A stretch of 62,313 bases of DNA from Aquisphaera insulae. Lineage in GTDB: Bacteria > Planctomycetota > Planctomycetia > Isosphaerales > Isosphaeraceae. Numbering within the stretch: position 1 is the stretch's first letter; each line of letters opens with the position of its first letter. Location of the stretch: contig NZ_JAALJH010000058.1 in assembly GCF_011064615.1 (NCBI RefSeq), positions 1 to 62,313 of the forward strand, read 5' to 3'. Below are positions 34,302 through 42,353 of this stretch, piece after piece. Made by a program: the position numbers and the translations under genes. The notes under the pieces are model-generated. The model was given only the letters and a program-made list of their open reading frames with translations. It searched no databases and had not been told where the DNA came from.

Positions 34302-35753
34302 TCAGCTCCTTGCGGCCGCGGCCAGCGCCGGGGCCGTTGGATGGTTCGTCGTTCGGTCGTCGGCCAGGGGCGGGTCGGCGGGGAGCGTCAGGCGGAACGA
34401 GGTGACGGCGTCGCGTCTCGACCAGTCGAGGCTGCCGCCGTGGCTCTCCGCGACCTGGCGGGCGAGCGCCAGGCCCATGCCGACGCCCTCGCGCTTGCCG
34501 GTGACGAACGGCTCGCAGAGGTTGGCGGCGAGCTCCGGCGGCGGGCCCGGGCCGTCGTCCTCGATCGCGAAGGTCGTGCGTCCGGCGTCCGGGTCGGTGG
34601 TCGCGGAGAGGCGGACCTCGCCGCCGGCGGCGGCGGCCTCGATGGCGTTGAGGGCCATGTTGAGGACGGCCGCGCGGACGGCCGCGCGGTCGCCGAAGAA
34701 CGGGAGCACGCCCCCCGCGGGCCGTCGGTCCAGGTGCAGGGCCACCTTCGCGTGGTGGCAGGCCGGGCCGATCAGGCCGGCGACGTCGTCGAGCAGCGAG
34801 CGGGCGTCGCAGGGCTCCGGCGTCCGGCGTTCGGCGCGGCCCAGCGAGAGCAGGCCCTTGACCTGCTCCTCGGTCATCGCGAGCTGGCGGATCGCCACCT
34901 TGAGGGTCTCATCCCCGTCCGGCGGCGGGAACCGCCGGGCGTGGAGCTGGACGCTCATCCGCGCGCCGGTGAGCGAGTTCCGGAGCTGGTGCGCCAGCCC
35001 CGCCCCGAGCTGGGCCAGCAGGCGGGCGCGCTCGGACTGGCGGATGGTCTCCTGCATCTCGCGGAGCCGGCCGCACATCGTGTTGACCGAGCGGGCGAGG
35101 TCGCGAACCTCGTCGGCCCGCGGGCCCGGGTCGAGCTCCTCGAAGTCCCCCCCGGCGATCCGCGCCACCTGCCGTTCGAGCCGCTGGATCCGCCGGCCGA
35201 TCCGCTGGGCCGTCCACCCCGTCGCGGCGATCATCAGCAGGAGCGCCCCGGAGCCGACGACCAGCGGCGCCATGGCCGCCTCGCGGCGGGCCTGCCGCCA
35301 GCTCGTCTCCGGGTAGAGGACCACGAGGGTCGACGCGTGCGCGCCGCCCGACGGGGATGCCGAGGCCCCGGTCCTGGCGGCGAAGTAGGGGGTCCCGTCG
35401 ACGAGGATCGACGGGTATTCGGCGAGCGGCCCGAGCCGATCCCCGGGCCCGTCCGGGGCCGTGTCCGCCGGCAGCGTCCGCGGGGCGGCGATCGTGGCGT
35501 CCACGAGCCGGCCGCCCGCGTCGTAGACCGCGAAGTGCGCCCCGGAGAGGCCGTGCATCTTCCGGAGCGTGCTCGGGGTGTAGGGGATCCCGGCGCGGCC
35601 GAGGGTCTCGACCACGCCGTTGAGCCGGTCCTCCACCTGCCGCTCGATCCGCCGGGCCGCCTGGGTCGCCGCGGCCAGGGCCACCGCGGCGACGGCGGCC
35701 GCCTGGATGGCCACGATCGGGACCAGGATCTGATTGCGGATCGACCGGAACAT
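34302..35753 (-). CDS. NtrB-type membrane sensor histidine kinase
   Basis: The 483-residue product has two transmembrane segments (about 8-31 and 162-180) around an extracytoplasmic sensor domain (32-160). A HAMP-like linker (IQRLERQVARIAGGDFEEL, about 189-240) precedes the H-box with H255 in GLAHQLRNSLTG. The ATPase domain shows N-box NMALNAIEAA, G1 EDDGPGPP and G2 GVGMGLALARQV. The HQLRNS H-box is the NtrB/AtoS type that pairs with sigma-54 activators, agreeing with the NtrC-like gene directly downstream in the same operon. The signal sensed is unknown. Confidence 0.93.
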   Translation of the reverse strand: MFRSIRNQILVPIVAIQAAAVAAVALAAATQAARRIERQVEDRLNGVVETLGRAGIPYTPSTLRKMHGLSGAHFAVYDAGGRLVDATIAAPRTLPADTAPDGPGDRLGPLAEYPSILVDGTPYFAARTGASASPSGGAHASTLVVLYPETSWRQARREAAMAPLVVGSGALLLMIAATGWTAQRIGRRIQRLERQVARIAGGDFEELDPGPRADEVRDLARSVNTMCGRLREMQETIRQSERARLLAQLGAGLAHQLRNSLTGARMSVQLHARRFPPPDGDETLKVAIRQLAMTEEQVKGLLSLGRAERRTPEPCDARSLLDDVAGLIGPACHHAKVALHLDRRPAGGVLPFFGDRAAVRAAVLNMALNAIEAAAAGGEVRLSATTDPDAGRTTFAIEDDGPGPPPELAANLCEPFVTGKREGVGMGLALARQVAESHGGSLDWSRRDAVTSFRLTLPADPPLADDRTTNHPTAPALAAAARS

Positions 35754-36068
35754 CGCGGGGCCCGGGGGGACGGATCAAGCGCTCGAAGCCGGCCCGCGGA
35801 CATCCGTCGCCGGCCCCTCCATCAGAGCCCGCCGGCGGGCTCGTCCGCAAGAGGAGACGCTCGCAAGGACGGCCCCGCCGCGCGGGCCGGTGGACAATCC
35901 CTCGCCGCGCGGGGACAGGTAATCGCCAGAGGCAAGATTATGATAAGGCGTCACATGTCATGGATCTCTTGAACGAGACGACGGATGCGGCATTCCCGCG
36001 GCCCGGCGCATCGTTTGCCAAGGCGGAGGCATTCCTCCTCCGGCCCGCATCTCCATGAAGGGATCCCC
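35754..36068. other. Divergent intergenic region
   Basis: About 315 bases lie between the histidine kinase operon and the DUF1559 gene. No gene is seen. A weak GG-N10-GC arrangement (TGGACAATCCCTCGCC near 35891) could be a poor sigma-54 site; I do not annotate it as a promoter. Confidence 0.4.
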
Positions 36069-37121
36069 ATGAAGACGGAATCGAGTCGCCGCGGCGGCTT
36101 CACGCTGATCGAGCTGCTGGTGGTGATCGCGATCATCGCCGTGCTGATCGCCCTCCTCTTGCCGGCGGTGCAGTCGGCCAGGGAGGCGGCGCGGCGGATC
36201 CAGTGCACGAATAACCTCAAGCAGATCGGCCTGGCGGTCCACAATTACGAGGGATCCACGGGGGTCCTGCCGCTGGGCTGTGCGGTCGCGTTCGACAAGG
36301 CGGGCAACCCGTATTTCAATGGGTGGGGGATCACGGCGCGACTCCTCCCGTTCCTGGAAGGGGGCAACGCGTTCAACGCGGCGAACTTCAGCCTGGCCAA
36401 TGAGGCGATCCAGAACGACACGGTGATGCGCCTGACCGTCTCGGCCTACCTGTGCCCCTCCGACGGCCGGAACGCGGAGGTCTTCGTCGACGACGGCCAG
36501 CCGCGGAACAACACGAACTACGCCTTCAACCGGGGCGACTGGTACGTCTGGGGCGGGCTGTCCACCACGGTGGATCCGCGGTCGCCGTTCCGGGCCAATC
36601 GGTGCGTGCGGCTGGCGGCGGTCACGGACGGGCTGAGCAACACGCTCTTCGCCGCGGAGGTGAAGACGCACACGCCTTACCTGCTGAACTGCTCCGGGCT
36701 GTCGTATGTCCCGGTCGGCACCACGCCGATCCCGAGTCCGTATGACAACCCGGCGAGCGTGGCGCAATACACCTCGTGCGGCGGCGGCTCATCGGAGCTG
36801 CGGCCGGACTCCGGGCATTCCGAGTGGGAGGACGGCAACACCAGCCAGGCGGGCTTCACGACCGCCTGGACCCCCAACAAGATCACGCCCGGCACCTTCG
36901 GCGGCGTCATCGTCCCCGATACCGACCTGATCGCCATCCGCGAGGAGAACGGCGGCCCCACCTTCGCGGCGATCACCGCCCGCAGCTACCACCCCGGCGG
37001 CGTGAACGCCCTCCTCGGCGACGGCAGCGTCCGCTTCATCAAGAGCACCATCGACGGCATGGCCTGGCGCGGTCTGGGGAGCGTCAACGGCGGCGAGGTC
37101 ATCAGCGCCGATAGCTATTGA
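36069..37121 (+). CDS. DUF1559 pseudopilin-like protein (prepilin-type leader)
   Basis: ATG 36069 (AAGGGA upstream) gives 350 residues. The leader GGFTLIELLVVIAIIAVLIALLLPAV is a type IV prepilin/pseudopilin cleavage site followed by the hydrophobic helix. The sequence then continues with SAREAARRIQCTNNLKQIGL, the DUF1559 (SBP_bac_10) signature. The C-terminal motif SYHPGGVNALLGDGSVRFI is the conserved H-X9-DG end. These proteins occur in tens to hundreds of copies in planctomycetes and are assumed to be processed and exported by a type II/IV pilus-like system; their role is not established. Confidence 0.95.
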   Translation: MKTESSRRGGFTLIELLVVIAIIAVLIALLLPAVQSAREAARRIQCTNNLKQIGLAVHNYEGSTGVLPLGCAVAFDKAGNPYFNGWGITARLLPFLEGGNAFNAANFSLANEAIQNDTVMRLTVSAYLCPSDGRNAEVFVDDGQPRNNTNYAFNRGDWYVWGGLSTTVDPRSPFRANRCVRLAAVTDGLSNTLFAAEVKTHTPYLLNCSGLSYVPVGTTPIPSPYDNPASVAQYTSCGGGSSELRPDSGHSEWEDGNTSQAGFTTAWTPNKITPGTFGGVIVPDTDLIAIREENGGPTFAAITARSYHPGGVNALLGDGSVRFIKSTIDGMAWRGLGSVNGGEVISADSY

Positions 37122-37194
37122 TGCCCGGCCGGACCGGAGCGGAGGCCACCGCCTCGTCCCGCCGCGATCATCCCGCCCGAGCGCGGCAAGGGAC

Positions 37195-37231
37195 CTCGGC
37201 CGGCCCGTCGGGATGGATCGGGCCGGCCGAG
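37195..37231. terminator. Bidirectional terminator-like hairpin
   Basis: A perfect 13-base stem (CTCGGCCGGCCCG 37195-37207 with CGGGCCGGCCGAG 37219-37231) on an 11-base loop lies between the convergent ends of the DUF1559 gene (37121) and the YegP gene (37241). Confidence 0.6.
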
Positions 37232-37240
37232 TCGCCGGGC

Positions 37241-37432
37241 TCACTTCTTGATGAGGGTCTCGTCTTCGACCTCGGCCGCGGTGGCCTCGGTCTTGAGGAT
37301 CTCGATCCCGCGCTTGCAGCTCACCTTCGTCTTGTAGCCCTCTCCGGAGTCGGCGACGATCTTGCCGTTTTTCGCGAGTAGCCTCCACCGGAACTCGCCT
37401 TTGGCATCCTTGAAGATGGTGAACTTCGCCAT
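37241..37432 (-). CDS. YegP/DUF1508 family small protein
   Basis: The 63-residue product (MAKFTIFKDAKGEFRWRLLA, then NGKIVADSGEGY and CKRGIEILK) is one DUF1508 repeat, half the length of E. coli YegP, which has two. The family has a small beta-sheet-plus-helix fold and no established function. AAAGG precedes the ATG at 37430-37432 at a wide spacing. A short acidic C-terminus (EVEDETLIKK) follows the domain. Confidence 0.88.
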   Translation of the reverse strand: MAKFTIFKDAKGEFRWRLLAKNGKIVADSGEGYKTKVSCKRGIEILKTEATAAEVEDETLIKK

Positions 37433-38223
37433 GGGCGGCTTCGCCTTTCATCGAAGGGTGTGAACAGGAATGGCCGTTGATCTTAAGTACATTACGACGT
37501 GCGGCTGTCCCGTTCAAGTCGCGAGGCGTTCGAGTCCTCGGACGGCTCCGACGAACTCCTCCGCCGTGATGCCGATGACCTGGGCGATCTAGCGGAGGAA
37601 CAAGGAGGAGAGGTCATGCCCATTGGGGAAGGGGGGGCGTACCTCGGCCATCGGGATGGCGGATCTGAATCGCGACGAACCGAGATTCCAGCACGATCGT
37701 GAAAGTGCTCATGGCATGGACTCCGACCGTTTGCGGAATCCACGCCTGTGATCGCGTGGGTCATCCCCCTCATATAGGCGCCGGGCGTAATCGCGAGGGG
37801 GACGGACGGGCTCTCCGTCGATCGATCGGAACGATCCCGAATCCTCACCCGGGCGGTCGTCGCCTGACAACCTCTGTTCGCGGGGCGGTATGCGTCCCCT
37901 GGAACGCTCGCTGCTGCTGGTCGAGCAGGTGCCGGCGCTCGAGTGCCTGGGCCTGGCTGGGGGGGACGTTGTTTGCGTAAACCTGGGACGTGGTGAGAAT
38001 TGGGCGGTGTGGAGCGTGGTACATGGGGTTGAGTCCCGGGTGAAGATTGGGCGAGACATCCCGATCGGCGGGAAACAAATCTTCCCTGGCGAGTCTCCGG
38101 AGGCCACAATATCTGCGGGGATTACCCATCTTGACGGGCATCGGCGTTGGTTTGCCGGTTGCGTGGCGTTGATGTCCGACTCACCATCGGCTTCTCGGGA
38201 TCGGATCGAGGCGAGACAGAAGC
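37433..38223. other. Gene-poor region with decayed sequence
   Basis: The stretch between YegP and the HAD gene has lower GC and no gene I trust. It contains the broken minus-strand frame at 37514-37712. A minus-strand frame at 37845-38141 has a partly protein-like sequence (SQAQALERRHLLDQQQRAF) but no ribosome site or known family. Both may be remnants. Confidence 0.45.
37514..37712 (-). pseudogene. Possible decayed small gene with frameshift and stop
   Basis: From ATG 37710-37712 the minus strand reads MSTFTIVLESRFVAIQIRHP. Continuing after a one-base phase change gives EVRPPFPNGHDLSSLFLR, a TAG, and then IAQVIGITAEEFVGAVRGL before TGA at 37514. The protein-like segments in two phases and across one stop suggest a degraded gene of about 65 residues. 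The family is not recognised. Confidence 0.35.
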
Positions 38224-38946
38224 ATGCCCACGAGCAATCCACCGAATTGGGACCTCATCTCCGGGATCGTCTTCGACGCGGTCGGGACTTTAATCAAACC
38301 GGTCCCCTCGGTGGCGGACGTGTACACGGAGGCGGCGAGGCGGCAGGGGGTGGAACTGGATCGGGATGAGGTGAAGGGGAGGTTCCACGTCCACTTCGGC
38401 AGCGACGAGGTCCGCGGCGACCGGGGGATCCACTCGACCGACGAGGCGACGGAGGTCCATCGCTGGCGGCGGATCGTGCACAAGGTCCTGCCCGAGGTGC
38501 CGGATCCGGACCGGGTCTTCGACGAGCTCTGGGACCATTTCCGCCATCCCGCCTCGTGGCGCTGCTTCCCGGACGTGGCGCCGGCCTTGCGGGCCGTGCA
38601 CGAGGCGGGAATCACGGTCTGCATCGGGTCGAACTTCGACTCCAGGCTCCGGGAGGTGGTGCTCGGCCACCGGGACCTTGGCTGGGCCGTGGACGCGCTC
38701 GTGATTTCGTCGGAAATCGGTTACAGGAAACCGCATCCGAAGTTCTTCGAGGCCGTCTGCCGGCGCCTCGATCTGGCCCCGGAGCAGATCCTCTGCGTGG
38801 GGGATGATGTGGAAAACGATGTCCGCGGGGCGATGCGGGCGGGGCTCTCCGCGGTCCTGCTGACCCGCGGCGATTCGGGGCCGCACGACCTGCCCCACAT
38901 CCCGAATCTGACCGACCTGATGGAATCCCGGCTGGCCGAAGCCTGA
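38224..38946 (+). CDS. HAD-superfamily hydrolase
   Basis: The 240-residue product has HAD motif I as GIVFDAVGTLIKP, with the second aspartate replaced by valine as in HDHD3-type members. A helical cap follows (about 25-110), then motif II ITVCIGSNFDSRL, motif III at K in IGYRKPHPKFF, and motif IV LCVGDDVENDV. It probably acts on a small phosphorylated metabolite. The V in motif I often goes with altered phosphatase specificity, so activity should not be assumed. It is monocistronic. Confidence 0.88.
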   Translation: MPTSNPPNWDLISGIVFDAVGTLIKPVPSVADVYTEAARRQGVELDRDEVKGRFHVHFGSDEVRGDRGIHSTDEATEVHRWRRIVHKVLPEVPDPDRVFDELWDHFRHPASWRCFPDVAPALRAVHEAGITVCIGSNFDSRLREVVLGHRDLGWAVDALVISSEIGYRKPHPKFFEAVCRRLDLAPEQILCVGDDVENDVRGAMRAGLSAVLLTRGDSGPHDLPHIPNLTDLMESRLAEA

Positions 38947-39218
38947 AGTTCCGGCGGGTTGCGTGTCGATTCACGGGAAGGCGGAGAACATCCGAAGGGG
39001 ATTGAATCGCCTTGCCCGGCCGGACGACTTGGATTACAGTCCGCCCGCCAGGATGGCCCCCTTCTCTGGATCGCAACCGCAAGGATAACGGAAATCGGCC
39101 GGACGGGAGGGCGCCCTTTTCGCCGCGGAAGCCGGTGCCAGCGATGGCGCCGGCCGGGATCGTGGCGGGGCGGTGCGGCGACCTGTCTGCTCCTTTCAGG
39201 GAAGAAAGGAAATCGCCC

Positions 39219-40319
39219 GTGGTTGCTACGGTCGAACAGCTTGCGGCGCTCGTGCGGGGACGCCTGGTGGGCGATGGTACGGTCCCGATCCGTTCGGCCC
39301 GGCCGGTCGCCGAGGCGGGCCCCGGGGACATCACGTTCATCGAGAGCGAGCGCTACGCCAGGCTGCTCAAGACCTCCCCCGCGTCTGCCGCGATCGTCGG
39401 CCCGCACTTCCGGGTGGCCGTCCCGACGGTCAAGGAGGAGCTCGCGGTCATCGAGGTCGACGACCCGATCGCGGCGTTCGTGACCGTCCGCAGGCATCTC
39501 GCCGGCGAGGAGAAGCCGCGCTGGACCGGCATCCATCCCCAGGCCTGCGTGATGCCGACGGCCAAGCTCGGCGAGGGCGTGGCCGTGTACCCGTTCGCCT
39601 ACGTCGGCGAGGAGGCGGAGATCGGGGCGGGGACCACGCTCAAGCCCGGGGCGGTGATCGGCGATCGCTGCAAGCTGGGCGAGGGGTGCATCATCCATCC
39701 CAACGCCGTGCTCTACCCGGACGTGATCCTCGGCGATCGCGTCGAGGTCCACTCCGGCACCGTGCTCGGCGGCGACGGCTTCGGCTACCGCCAGGCGGAT
39801 GGCCGGCACGTCAAGATCCCGCACACGGGCAAGCTCGAGGTGGGCAGCGACGTGGAGATCGGCTCCAACTGCGCCATCGACCGGGCCACGTTCGAGGCCA
39901 CGCGGATCGGCGAGGGGACGAAGATCGACAACCTCGTCATGATCGGCCACAACAACCAGATCGGCCGGCACAACCTGCTCTGCGGCCAGGTGGGGATCGC
40001 CGGGAGCTGCAAGACGGGCGACTACGTGGTGATGGCCGGCCAGGCCGGGATCAAGGACAAGGTCGAGATCGGCGACGGCGTCGTGGTCGGCGCCCAGGCG
40101 GGCGTGCACCGGAGCATCCCGAGCGGCCAGCAGGTCCTCGGCGCCCCGGCGATCCCGGTCCGCGAGCAGCGTCGGCTCTTCCAGATGATCGCCCGGCTGC
40201 CGGAGTTCTACAAGCAGTTCCGCGAGCTGGCCGCCCAGGTGGGCGTCCTCTCCGCGGCCGCGGGGATCCCGCAGGCCGCAGCCGCGAGCGAGGACGCCAA
40301 GGACTCGACCGAATCCTGA
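39219..40319 (+). CDS. lpxD: UDP-3-O-acylglucosamine N-acyltransferase
   Basis: GTG 39219 has GAAAGGA eight bases upstream, giving 366 residues. The N-terminal domain begins TVEQLAALVRGRLVGDG and contains EAGPGDITFIESERY. A left-handed beta-helix of hexapeptide repeats follows from about residue 110, with catalytic His244 in MIGHNNQIGRH, then VMAGQAGIKDKVEIGDG. A helical C-terminus completes the trimeric acyltransferase. It adds the N-linked acyl chain in lipid A synthesis at the inner membrane face, which implies an LPS-type outer membrane. lpxI follows 15 bases downstream, so this is a two-gene lipid A operon. Confidence 0.95.
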   Translation: MVATVEQLAALVRGRLVGDGTVPIRSARPVAEAGPGDITFIESERYARLLKTSPASAAIVGPHFRVAVPTVKEELAVIEVDDPIAAFVTVRRHLAGEEKPRWTGIHPQACVMPTAKLGEGVAVYPFAYVGEEAEIGAGTTLKPGAVIGDRCKLGEGCIIHPNAVLYPDVILGDRVEVHSGTVLGGDGFGYRQADGRHVKIPHTGKLEVGSDVEIGSNCAIDRATFEATRIGEGTKIDNLVMIGHNNQIGRHNLLCGQVGIAGSCKTGDYVVMAGQAGIKDKVEIGDGVVVGAQAGVHRSIPSGQQVLGAPAIPVREQRRLFQMIARLPEFYKQFRELAAQVGVLSAAAGIPQAAAASEDAKDSTES

Positions 40320-40334
40320 CCGAGGAGCCCCGAC

Positions 40335-41297
40335 GTGACGCGTTTGCTGACGAGCCGCGCCGGCGTTCGGAAGATGCCGTCGACCCTGGACGTCCCGCCC
40401 CGACCCAGGCAGTACGTCGCCTCCCACTGGCGGCCCGACCCGAGCCAGGCGGAGGGCGGGGTCATCGGCCTGCTCGCCGGCAGCGGCCGGTTCCCGATCC
40501 TCTTCGCCGAGGCCGCCAAGCGGCAAGGCCTGAAGGTCGCCTGCGTGGGCATCCGCTACGAGGCCCCCGACGAGCTCCGCACCCTCTGCGACTCGTTCGA
40601 CATGGTCGGCGTGGCCAGGCTGGGCGGCATGATCCGGGCGTTCCGCCGCCGGGGGGCCCGCCGGGTCGTCATGGCCGGCAAGGTGACCAAGAACGTGATC
40701 TATACCCCCTGGCGGGTCGTCCACCTCTGCCCGGACCTGCGGACCCTCCAGTGGTGGTATCGTCGGCCCCGGTCGGACAACCGGGATGACTCCCTTCTGC
40801 TCTCCATCATCGACGAGTTCGCGAGGGACGGCATGACCTTTGACTCGGCCCTGGACTACAGCCCGGAGCTCCTGGTGAAGCAGGGCGTCCTCACGCGGCG
40901 AGCCCCCACGCCCTCGGAGCGGGACGACATCGCCTTCGGCTGGCGGATGGCCAAGGAGATGGGCCGCCTCGACGTCGGCCAGTCGGTGGCCGTGAAGGAG
41001 CTCTCCACCCTGGCGATCGAGGCCATCGAGGGGACCGACCGCTGCATCGACCGCGCCGGGTCCCTCTGCCGCGCCGGCGGCTGGACCCTGGTGAAGGTGG
41101 CCAAGCCCCAGCAGGACATGCGGTTCGACGTCCCGACCATCGGCATGACCACCATCGAGAACCTCCACAGGGCCGGCGCGAGGGTCCTCGCCATCGAGGC
41201 CGGCCGGACCATCGTCATCGACGAGCCCGATGTCGTCGCCCTGGCCGACCGCCACGGCATGACGATCGTCGCCCTGTCCGACGACACGGTGGCCTGA
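40335..41297 (+). CDS. lpxI: UDP-2,3-diacylglucosamine pyrophosphatase LpxI
   Basis: The 320-residue product contains the DUF1009/LpxI signatures: IGLLAGSGRFPILFAEAAKRQG, VARLGGMIRAFRRRG, VMAGKVTKN, DDSLLLSIIDEF, and the catalytic C-terminal domain with KVAKPQQDMRFDVPTIG and AIEAGRTIVID. It hydrolyses UDP-2,3-diacylglucosamine to lipid X, replacing LpxH. It has an N-terminal extension of about 40 residues; GTG 40335 is used, but a later start is possible. Coupled with lpxD, it supports lipid A production. Confidence 0.94.
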   Translation: MTRLLTSRAGVRKMPSTLDVPPRPRQYVASHWRPDPSQAEGGVIGLLAGSGRFPILFAEAAKRQGLKVACVGIRYEAPDELRTLCDSFDMVGVARLGGMIRAFRRRGARRVVMAGKVTKNVIYTPWRVVHLCPDLRTLQWWYRRPRSDNRDDSLLLSIIDEFARDGMTFDSALDYSPELLVKQGVLTRRAPTPSERDDIAFGWRMAKEMGRLDVGQSVAVKELSTLAIEAIEGTDRCIDRAGSLCRAGGWTLVKVAKPQQDMRFDVPTIGMTTIENLHRAGARVLAIEAGRTIVIDEPDVVALADRHGMTIVALSDDTVA

Positions 41298-41312
41298 GCG
41301 GGGGGAGGATTA

Positions 41313-41401
41313 ACCACCGAGGCACCGAGGCACCGAGAAGAGAAGACGAGGGAAGGATCCGAACGGACTTGATGGGTACGAGCCGGCTCCGTCCGGCGAT
41401 C
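41313..41401 (+). repeat. Dispersed repeat, copy 2
   Basis: It begins ACCACCGAGGCACCGAGGCACCGAG, has a purine-rich middle, and ends GAGCCGGCTCCGTCCGGCGAT. It lies 16 bases after the lpxI stop, mirroring the position of copy 1 after the sigma-70 gene. Confidence 0.6.
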
Positions 41402-41533
41402 TGAAGTGCCGTGGCCGGAGCAACGTCCGAAATGGACGCCTGATCGGTGAAGCGCGTAGAATGAGGCTGAACGGTCAAGTGACCTCGATCGCGGCCATTC
41501 TTCCTCGGCTCCGATGGCGTAAGGGAGTCACCG

Positions 41534-41773
41534 ATGGGCTACCCGATACAAGAATATCCTTCGCCTCGAATCCAGCCCGGCGATGTTGACGCTTCGGGTC
41601 GTCTCCTGCCCCTATCCGAAGCTCAGCTCAGGAGTCGCCTGGAAGCGATCCGTGCGGCCCTCGACGAGATCGAGACCATCGGCCCCGATGAGACGGATGC
41701 CGACGAGATCTGGGCCGAGGTCTTCAAGGGCATCGACTCGTCCCGTCCCGATCGGCCCTTGTTCGGCGAATGA
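41534..41773 (+). CDS. Putative antitoxin of a VapBC-like pair
   Basis: The 79-residue product has a Pro-rich start (MGYPIQEYPSPRIQPGDVD) and a helical acidic second half (LRSRLEAIRAALDEIETIG, DADEIWAEVFKGID). No DNA-binding fold is obvious. It is called an antitoxin from its size, charge and position seven bases before a PIN-domain gene. The acidic helix is a plausible toxin-binding element. Confidence 0.6.
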   Translation: MGYPIQEYPSPRIQPGDVDASGRLLPLSEAQLRSRLEAIRAALDEIETIGPDETDADEIWAEVFKGIDSSRPDRPLFGE

Positions 41774-41780
41774 GATTGAA

Positions 41781-42242
41781 ATGACTCGATTCGTGGTGCT
41801 TGATGCCGGTCCCCTTGGCCTGGCCTGTCGGGCGCCAGGAATTCCGATTGCTGATCAATGCCGGCAATGGCTCAAGGATCTTGGTTCGGCTTCGGTCCTG
41901 ATCGTCGCTCCGGAGATCGCCGACTACGAGGTTCGGCGAGAACTGATCCGTCTCCATGCGACAGCCGGGTTGCGCCGCCTGGATCGCCTGGGGTTGGGAT
42001 TCGTCTACGATCCCATCACGACGCCCTCAATGCGGCTTGCTGCTGAGTTCTGGGCTCACGTTCGTCGGTTCGGCATGCCGACGGCTGATCCACAGTCTCT
42101 GGACCCCGATTGTATTCTGGCGGCTCAGGCGTCTCTGCTCGGAAGCCCGACGGACGACGTCGTCATCGCGACGACGAATGTCGGTCACCTACGCCGATTC
42201 CCGCGAGTGACGGCTGAGCCTTGGGACAAGATCTTGCCGTGA
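41781..42242 (+). CDS. PIN-domain toxin (VapC-like)
   Basis: The 153-residue product begins MTRFVVLDAGPLGLACR, giving the first PIN acidic residue in LDAGPLG. It continues with IVAPEIADYEVRREL (second acidic site) and DCILAAQASLLGSPTDDVVIATTNVGHLRRF, the typical C-terminal acidic and TTN elements. It is an expected Mg-dependent RNase. ATG 41781 follows a weak purine stretch; longer in-frame readings overlap the antitoxin gene and are rejected. Confidence 0.8.
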   Translation: MTRFVVLDAGPLGLACRAPGIPIADQCRQWLKDLGSASVLIVAPEIADYEVRRELIRLHATAGLRRLDRLGLGFVYDPITTPSMRLAAEFWAHVRRFGMPTADPQSLDPDCILAAQASLLGSPTDDVVIATTNVGHLRRFPRVTAEPWDKILP

Positions 42243-42353
42243 GCCGGTCGGCTCATGGCCCGGCCGCGAAGGGCCATCCATCCGGCGATCGGGCTCACCC
42301 CGTCGCCGGACGGACCCGCCTCCTGCAACAGGCAAATCCTGTCGCGTGCCCTT

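Noticed and set aside
35891..35907. Possible sigma-54 promoter upstream of the DUF1559 gene
   Set aside because: Only the GG-N10-GC spacing fits; the rest of the consensus is missing, unlike the site at 45074.
38721..41255. 844-codon minus-strand frame opposite lpxD-lpxI
   Set aside because: Shadow of two well-conserved lipid A genes.
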